Origin: Rhodobacter sp.
GTDB taxonomy: Bacteria; Pseudomonadota; Alphaproteobacteria; Rhodobacterales; Rhodobacteraceae
Direction: 5' to 3'
NCBI GenBank assembly: GCA_030065095.1
Contig: JASJDP010000023.1
Coordinates: 1-64,000 of the forward strand
DNA: 64,000 nt
The position numbers and the translations under genes are program-made. The notes below the pieces were generated by a model. The model worked only from the letters and a program-made list of their open reading frames with translations, did not search any database and had not been told where the DNA came from. Of the stretch, positions 58,864-64,000 are shown in pieces; within the stretch, counting starts at the first letter, position 1, and the number at the start of each line of letters is the position of its first letter.

Positions 58864-59397
58864 CTAGCTCGGCTCGTTCACGAAGGCAGACATGGTGATC
58901 AGCGCATAGTCGTCGCCGCTGATTTTCGGCAGCTTCAGCCCAAGCCCGGTAACCGGAATCATCGTCTCGACGACGGCGCAGACCGTGATCAGCATCATCT
59001 CATGCTGGACGCCGGGTGAAAAACTAACCACCGGAGTGATGTCTTCCTCGCGGTCGATGCACTGAATCTGGCCGGTACGGAACGACCAGTTCGCCTTGTC
59101 GACAGTTTCAAGTTCGACATGCAATGCGTTGCCGCAATCCGGGATCACCCCGGCATAGTTGCAGATCGATGACTTCAACTCGTCATAGGTGGGCGTTGGA
59201 TCGACACCCAGGCGCAGGTCGCGCACGGCAAGATCCGTCGCACGATCGAGCATCGCGTGCCGGGTGCTCAGAAGTCCTGCCTCGAAGGCCGAGGCGAAGA
59301 CGCCGAGGAAGAGCGGGAACAGGATCACGAATTCGATCGTGGCGTTGCCGTCTTCGCGGGCGAAGCGTGCGCCCAGAGTTTTCAGCATGCGGATCAC
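58864..59397 (-). CDS. TadE family pseudopilin
   Basis: 177 aa from a GTG at 59397 overlapping the previous stop by 4 nt; an ATG at 59388 is possible. FAREDGNATIEFVILFPLFLG is the TadE signature, Gly-Asn-Ala-Thr-Ile-Glu before a hydrophobic helix. The periplasmic part has paired Cys (SICNYAGVIPDCGN) and IQCIDREED. It would be processed by the TadV-type prepilin peptidase, which is not in this window. Confidence 0.87.
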   Translation of the reverse strand: MIRMLKTLGARFAREDGNATIEFVILFPLFLGVFASAFEAGLLSTRHAMLDRATDLAVRDLRLGVDPTPTYDELKSSICNYAGVIPDCGNALHVELETVDKANWSFRTGQIQCIDREEDITPVVSFSPGVQHEMMLITVCAVVETMIPVTGLGLKLPKISGDDYALITMSAFVNEPS

Positions 59398-61193
59398 TGG
59401 ATCAGCCTCAACTGGTTGATTTGACTGGCGATCGACTGGAACGCGTCGTCGATGTCGAGGTTGTCGACGTCGTAATAGTGCGATGCCGAGGTCGCGCAGG
59501 TGGCCAGCCGCGTGGCGTTGCTGGTAGTAACCTCGAGCCCGATCGTGAAAACGATCACGTCATTGGACTTGACCGCCTCGCAGACGTCGTCGAATCGCCC
59601 GTCCTTGGTGGATTGGCCGTGGGAATCGATGGCCCATTCGTAGGTATTGCGCTCGTTGCTGCTGAGCGACTGCATCTCGTAGAGCACCTCGTCGCTGAAA
59701 TACTCCGGCGGGATCTCGGCCCAGACCTCTTCCCAGGTCATGCGCGTGGCTTCGACATTGCTGTAGCTCGAATTCCCGTCATAGGGCGACGACAGCCAGC
59801 TATAGGTGTTGTTGATGCCGTCGTAGCTGCGGGCGTGGAACCACCATTCGGGATCGTACCAGAAATCCCAGTCGGCGCAGGTGCCCCAATCCCAATCGTC
59901 GCAGAAATTGTACTTCTGGTCCGGATCGGGGCTTGTGTTCGGCGTGCTGCCGGCGCCGTCCCACCAGATCGAATAGTGGACAACGCCGTTGTTATCGACA
60001 TAGCGCCAAACGAAGGAATCCCCGCTGCGATGGTCGCCCATGTAGTACTGGCTGGTGTGGGCGCCGTCGGTCATCACCACCAGGATCTTCATGCTGGCGT
60101 TGGAGTTGTAGTTGTAGGGACGGCCATCGATGGCGGCATCGACATCGCCGCTGCCGACCAGACCGGACAGCACCGGCTGCATCGCTGGATCCAGCAGCGC
60201 GGCGCCCCATTTGGTGCCGATGTCTGTCGAGGTGTTGCCGGTGGCGGTCAGGCCGTCGATGTAGTTTTTAAGATCGGTCTTGTCGGTCGACCACACCATG
60301 ATTTCGCGGTGGGACTGGTTCGGACACACCGGATAGAAGTCATACGGGTCGTTATACTCGCCCAGATCGAAACTGTCATGCTCATCCGTCCACGGGTCGA
60401 AATGCAGCGTCTGCTCCATCGGGGTGCTGATCGGATTGATGTCGGTGTGCAGGTGATCGTAGATCGAGGCACTGTCAAAGTCGGAGCTGGTGAAGTTGAT
60501 GCAGTGCGAAATGTCGTGCGAGCCGTCGCTTTCGACGTTGAGGTAGGGAAACAGCGCGGCGCCGGCGTTGACCTGCGTCGCATAAGGTACGATCGCGGTC
60601 GACACGGCGTCGTCCTCGGACGCGTCGTAGACGGTATCGACGAAATCCTTGGCGGCGGCCTTGAGGTTGGTCAGGCGGCTGTAGCTGTTCATCGAGCCCG
60701 AGACGTCGAGGACCAGCGAGATTTCCACGTCGCCGATGGATTCCTGTGCGATGCTGTCGGCGGGTGAGCCGAGGTTTTCGATCCCGACCATGCTGAAGAA
60801 ATGCGTGGGCACGTTCACGTCCGCGTCGATATCGACCATGCGGAAATTGATCGCCTCAGAGACCGTCACCGAGTTGACGAACTGGGACATCCCGGATCTT
60901 TCGAAGTAGTCCCCCACGACGGTGGCGGGGTCCAGCTCCTGGTTCAATGCGGCCGCCGCGAGCGCGGCGCGGTCCACGGTATTCTGCAGCTTGGTGCGGG
61001 TGGTTTCGAACCGCATCAGGTCGACCGCGAGGCCGCCGATGATCAGCATCAGGACAAAGATGAAAAGCGAGAAGACGATGAGCGAGCCATCTTCGTCCCG
61101 CCGGAATACGGCGGCGCGCGGCATCAGCCGCCGGCGCAGCGGGCGCCTGGGTGTGGCGCGTTCTGCGCAGCTCCAGTCAGTGGCCCGGGTCAT
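59394..61193 (-). CDS. TadG-like protein with von Willebrand factor A domain
   Basis: 599 aa from the ATG at 61193; an ATG at 61124 (MPRAAVFRRDEDGSL) is also plausible. The N-terminal FRRDEDGSLIVFSLFIFVLM is a Tad-type membrane anchor. VWA domain from about 150: ISLVLDVSGSMNSYS is the MIDAS motif, with ATGNTSTDIGTKWG and LVVMTDGAH-like (ILVVMTDGAHT). An insertion of about 100 residues rich in Trp, Tyr, Asp and Asn (for example YNFCDDWDWGTCADWDFWYD) lies in the VWA loop region. Likely a surface or periplasmic adhesion component of the Tad pilus. Confidence 0.87.
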   Translation of the reverse strand: MTRATDWSCAERATPRRPLRRRLMPRAAVFRRDEDGSLIVFSLFIFVLMLIIGGLAVDLMRFETTRTKLQNTVDRAALAAAALNQELDPATVVGDYFERSGMSQFVNSVTVSEAINFRMVDIDADVNVPTHFFSMVGIENLGSPADSIAQESIGDVEISLVLDVSGSMNSYSRLTNLKAAAKDFVDTVYDASEDDAVSTAIVPYATQVNAGAALFPYLNVESDGSHDISHCINFTSSDFDSASIYDHLHTDINPISTPMEQTLHFDPWTDEHDSFDLGEYNDPYDFYPVCPNQSHREIMVWSTDKTDLKNYIDGLTATGNTSTDIGTKWGAALLDPAMQPVLSGLVGSGDVDAAIDGRPYNYNSNASMKILVVMTDGAHTSQYYMGDHRSGDSFVWRYVDNNGVVHYSIWWDGAGSTPNTSPDPDQKYNFCDDWDWGTCADWDFWYDPEWWFHARSYDGINNTYSWLSSPYDGNSSYSNVEATRMTWEEVWAEIPPEYFSDEVLYEMQSLSSNERNTYEWAIDSHGQSTKDGRFDDVCEAVKSNDVIVFTIGLEVTTSNATRLATCATSASHYYDVDNLDIDDAFQSIASQINQLRLIQ

Positions 61194-61522
61194 GGCTATG
61201 TTCCTTCTTCTTCACCCTTTTTTGGCCGTCATCCGATGGCTGTCGGAGATACGGCAAGCCATTCTATGGTTGGGCATTCGGGCAGCATTCAGGCGACATG
61301 CCGCGGTAATTGTGGCAATTTCAGGGTTTGACGGCGTTGGTTGTGGAACTGGAAACGATACGGGCCAGACAGGCCGGATTGGTTGCGGGACGCGCCGAAC
61401 CGCAAGGACGCCGGGTGCCGCGTCAGGATGCCGAAGCAAAGTTTTCGTACGCGTTTAAGCTAGAATCGGCGTAGCTTGCGGCCTAGCCGCCAGTTTCCGG
61501 TGCGGGTTGCAGGGAGGGACCG
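61194..61522. other. Divergent intergenic region, tadG-like / gdh
   Basis: 329 bp with no supported gene. It contains the start-proximal sequences of two divergent genes. The gdh ribosome site is GGGAGGGACCG just before 61523. Short apparent ORFs across it lack ribosome sites and family resemblance. I see no strong hairpin or clear promoter consensus. Confidence 0.5.
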
Positions 61523-62959
61523 ATGAACATGACTGCCGCGAAAGAGCCGAGCTTCCGCGAGAGCGTGGACTTGATGTTTAACCGTGCTGTGGCGCTGATG
61601 GACCTGCCGCCGGGGCTGGAAGAAAAGATCAGGGTTTGCAACGCGACCTATACGGTGCGGTTCGGCGTGCGGCTGAGGGGGCAGATCCAGACATTTACCG
61701 GATATCGTTCGGTCCACTCCGAGCATATGGAGCCGGTAAAGGGCGGCATCCGCTATGCCACGGGGGTGAATCAGGACGAGGTCGAGGCGCTGGCGGCGCT
61801 GATGACCTATAAATGCGCATTGGTCGAGACGCCTTTCGGCGGATCGAAGGGCGGGCTGAAGATCGATCCGCGGCAGTACGAGGAATATGAGCTGGAGATG
61901 ATTACCCGCCGCTTCGCCTATGAACTGGCGAAGCGCGATCTGATCAATCCCAGTCAGAACGTGCCGGCCCCCGACATGGGCACCGGCGAACGCGAGATGG
62001 CCTGGATCGCCGACCAATACGCGCGGATGAACACCACCGACATCAACGCGCGTGCCTGCGTGACCGGCAAGCCGCCGCATGCCGGGGGCATCGCGGGGCG
62101 GGTCGAGGCGACGGGCCGGGGCGTGCAATATGCCCTGCGCGAGTTTTTCCGGCACCCGCAGGATGTGGCCCGCAGCGGGATGCAAGGAACGCTCGACGGC
62201 AAGAAGGTCGTCGTGCAGGGCCTGGGCAACGTCGGCTATCACGCGGCGAAATTCCTGAACGCCGAGGACGGGGCGAGTATCGTCGGCATCATTGAGCGCG
62301 ACGGGGCGCTGGTCGATGACAAGGGGCTGGACGTCGAGGCGGTCCGCAACTGGATCGGCCGCCACGGCGGGGTCCGAGGTTATGCCGACGGCACCTATGT
62401 CGAGGACGGCGCCACAGTTCTGGAACACGACTGCGATATCCTGATCCCGGCGGCAATGGAGGGCGTGATCAACCTGTCCAACGCGCACCGGATCAAGGCG
62501 CCGCTGATCATCGAGGCGGCGAACGGCCCCGTCACGGCGGGCGCCGACGACGTCCTGCGCGAGAAGGGCACCGTGATCATCCCCGACATGTACGCCAACG
62601 CGGGCGGTGTGACGGTCAGCTATTTCGAATGGGTCAAGAACCTGTCCCACATCCGGTTCGGCCGGATGGGCCGCCGGCAGGAAGAGGCGCGCCACCAGCT
62701 GATCGTCGACGAGCTTGCCAAGCTCGACCAGCATCTGGGCGACGCCTGGACGATGTCGCCGGACTTCAAGGACAAGTATTTGCGCGGCGCGGACGAACTG
62801 GAACTGGTGCGCTCGGGGCTCGATGACACGATGCGTATCGCCTACCAGGCGTGCTCTGAGGTTTGGAATTCTCGCGACGACGTCAACGATCTGCGCACGG
62901 CGTCGTACCTGGTGGCCATCGACCGGGTCGCCACGAGCTATCGGGCGAAGGGACTCTGA
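61523..62959 (+). CDS. Glu/Leu/Phe/Val-family dehydrogenase (glutamate dehydrogenase type)
   Basis: 478 aa from the ATG at 61523 after GGGAGGGA. Catalyses NAD(P)-linked oxidative deamination of glutamate or the reverse. The substrate domain has EPVKGGIRYATGVNQDEVEA and MTYKCALVETPFGGSKGGL with the catalytic Lys. PAPDMGTGEREMAW is also conserved. The nucleotide domain has VVQGLGNVGYHAAKFL. At 478 aa it is of intermediate length, not the giant or short NADP type. It stands between two Tad gene sets with no obvious link to them. Confidence 0.92.
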   Translation: MNMTAAKEPSFRESVDLMFNRAVALMDLPPGLEEKIRVCNATYTVRFGVRLRGQIQTFTGYRSVHSEHMEPVKGGIRYATGVNQDEVEALAALMTYKCALVETPFGGSKGGLKIDPRQYEEYELEMITRRFAYELAKRDLINPSQNVPAPDMGTGEREMAWIADQYARMNTTDINARACVTGKPPHAGGIAGRVEATGRGVQYALREFFRHPQDVARSGMQGTLDGKKVVVQGLGNVGYHAAKFLNAEDGASIVGIIERDGALVDDKGLDVEAVRNWIGRHGGVRGYADGTYVEDGATVLEHDCDILIPAAMEGVINLSNAHRIKAPLIIEAANGPVTAGADDVLREKGTVIIPDMYANAGGVTVSYFEWVKNLSHIRFGRMGRRQEEARHQLIVDELAKLDQHLGDAWTMSPDFKDKYLRGADELELVRSGLDDTMRIAYQACSEVWNSRDDVNDLRTASYLVAIDRVATSYRAKGL

Positions 62960-63347
62960 TACACTGCCGGCTGGCGGCCCCCCAAAGGGTGGCGTCTGTG
63001 TGTCGAACTGTGTCGAACAAAGGGCATGAGGTGGCGAGAAAACGGCGGAAGTCTTGCCGTGGCATGGCGCCAAAACCGGTCTCGTCACCAAAATGCCACA
63101 TTTTTGCCAGACTTGCGCAGGGATCCAAAGCCGCAGCGTAACTTGGCAGGCCTGATGCCAACCTTAAGAAAAACAAAACTTTTCCGATCCGAGCGCATCG
63201 GCCCGGTGGTGGATTTTCCCGAAAACCCCACTGCCACGATCTTTCGTTAACAAAATTCTGAAAACCACATTCTTGCCACAATTGCGCCCATGTTCGGCCG
63301 CAATCCTGTGTCACAAATATGTCTTGTGGGGGCACTGGAGCGTTACG
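62960..63347 (+). other. Intergenic region upstream of the second TadE-like gene
   Basis: 388 bp without a supported gene. It holds an imperfect GC-rich hairpin GGCGGCCCCCCAAAGGGTGGCG just after gdh. Further along are repeated TGCCACA-like words near 63098 and 63276, an A-rich stretch near 63165-63180, and TTAAC near 63248. The pattern suggests a regulated promoter for the pilus genes, but no consensus could be fixed. Confidence 0.4.
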
Positions 63348-63797
63348 ATGCTGACTGGTGTCAACAAGATGAAGAAAGAACCGAAGAACGCGCGCCGCGG
63401 GAAGGTGTTCGCGTTCCTGCGGTCGTTCGGCGGGTCGGAAGAGGGCAGCAGCACAGTTGAAACTGTCTTGTGGATGCCGTTCTTTGTCGCGCTGTTTTCG
63501 CTGATCGTGGACGGCACGCTGATCTTCAACAACCACTCGAACGTCCTGCGCGTCGTGCATGACGCCAACCGCGCCCTGTCGGTCGGGCGGATCGACAGCG
63601 GGGCCGAGGCCGAGACGATGATCCTGGCTGGCGCGTCCCATATCAGCCCCAACATGACCGTGGCGACCCAGGTGTCGAACGGCATTATCTATACCGTGGC
63701 GCAGGTGCCGGTGGGCGATCTCGACATGACCGGTATCTTCTCGGGCATCGCGGCCTCGACCATCACCATCAACGCCCAGCACTATCTGGAACTCTGA
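63348..63797 (+). CDS. TadE-like pseudopilin
   Basis: 149 aa from the ATG at 63348 after GGAG. After a basic leader, GGSEEGSSTVETVLWMPFFV and ALFSLIVDGTLIF form the Tad-type signal: Glu in TVET preceding one helix. The periplasmic domain (60-149) has no Cys and ends FSGIAASTITINAQHYLEL. Its stop shares a base with the next start (TGATG). It opens a second Tad gene set on the plus strand. Confidence 0.85.
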   Translation: MLTGVNKMKKEPKNARRGKVFAFLRSFGGSEEGSSTVETVLWMPFFVALFSLIVDGTLIFNNHSNVLRVVHDANRALSVGRIDSGAEAETMILAGASHISPNMTVATQVSNGIIYTVAQVPVGDLDMTGIFSGIAASTITINAQHYLEL

Positions 63798-64000
63798 TGC
63801 TGCGCGGAACGATCAGACGGATGTTGAGCCGGGCCCGCCAGCGTGCATTTGTAGCCGGTGAATCGGGCGCATCGACGGCCTTTGCGCTGAGCCTGATTTT
63901 GGGGGGGTTCACGCTGGGCGGTCTGGCGCTGGATCTGGCCTATGCCTACAAGTCGCGGGAAGAGCTGCAGATCGCCGCGGACGCGGCGGCGCATGCGGCC
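63797..64000 (+). CDS. TadG-like pilus protein (5' part; runs off the window)
   Basis: First 68 codons only. FVAGESGASTAFALSLILGG then FTLGGLALDLAYAYKSREEL matches the TadG/TadE-like membrane anchor and the LQIAADAAAHAA helix of 'putative Flp pilus-assembly TadG-like' proteins. The C-terminal domain, perhaps VWA as in the minus-strand copy, lies beyond 64000. Confidence 0.8.
   Translation, partial: MLRGTIRRMLSRARQRAFVAGESGASTAFALSLILGGFTLGGLALDLAYAYKSREELQIAADAAAHAA

Noticed and set aside
63150-63260. CtrA-type sites upstream of the second Tad set
   Set aside because: TTAA-containing words occur, but no pair has the TTAA-N7-TTAA spacing.
1-64000. CRISPR array, prophage or intact insertion sequence
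   Set aside because: No regularly spaced short repeats, phage structural genes or full-length transposase were seen on either strand.

Overview
The window is high-GC, densely packed bacterial DNA whose gene content points to an alphaproteobacterium of the Rhodobacteraceae (Roseobacter-like). The clues are a complete C-P lyase operon, a fused TRAP transporter, DUF1178, a glpX-hom-recJ neighbourhood beside tRNA-Glu, Tad-type pseudopilin genes, and many GTG/TTG starts with ATGA/GTGA gene overlaps. The assignment rests on gene content and style only; no rRNA or marker tree was available.

Layout. 1-5.8 kb: short housekeeping genes (SDR, DUF1178, Nudix, glutathione peroxidase coupled to a histone-deacetylase-like amidohydrolase, Kdo transferase, metallophosphoesterase). 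5.85-8.8 kb: a dihydroxyacetone-kinase-family kinase diverging from a variant triosephosphate isomerase plus an RpiB-type isomerase, read here as a tetrulose-phosphate route. 9.1-17 kb: C-P lyase phosphonate cluster phnF / phnGHIJKLN, a reversed DUF1045 gene, phnM. 17.1-20.3 kb: a four-gene, translationally coupled cassette (69-aa protein, haem-oxygenase-like diiron oxidase candidate, two opine-dehydrogenase-like proteins); this is my best candidate for an undescribed system. 20.4-29.6 kb: IclR regulator, GMC oxidoreductase, TRAP transporter with fused QM subunits, DUF475 membrane protein, histidinol-dehydrogenase-family enzyme (HpsN-like) and a universal stress protein. 29.7-39.7 kb: a LysR regulator facing an operon of acyl-CoA dehydrogenase, ThDP enzyme, class III CoA-transferase, a divergent succinate-dehydrogenase-like complex and a two-subunit class I fumarase-like hydratase. 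40.1-43.1 kb: nitroreductase, TauE/SafE exporter and a D-cysteine desulfhydrase/CuyA-type PLP enzyme. 43.2-46.7 kb: a TetR-controlled operon with a Tat-exported haloalkane dehalogenase and visible gene decay. 46.7-50.1 kb: SMR efflux protein, CrtI-like oxidoreductase, MBL hydrolase, a degenerate stretch and tRNA-Glu. 50.2-57.6 kb: recJ, an inserted aerolysin/ETX-MTX2-like gene, glpX, hom, a small lipoprotein, TetR, pirin. 57.7-64 kb: a small membrane protein and two sets of TadE/TadG-like pseudopilin genes flanking a glutamate dehydrogenase.

Across the window a roughly 225-bp dispersed repeat occurs three times (1-172, 8830-9050, 39880-40105). It carries long inverted arms and a terminal hairpin whose stem differs between copies by paired changes. 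Several intergenic regions carry clear operator-like dyads: GTTTTG-N12-CAAAAC twice before the dehalogenase/TetR pair, CAAT-N3-ATTG twice at 21-bp spacing before the LysR gene, and GAGAC motifs before the GMC gene. No CRISPR array, rRNA or intact insertion sequence was seen. All functional assignments come from reading motifs and overall family resemblance; none was checked by database search.
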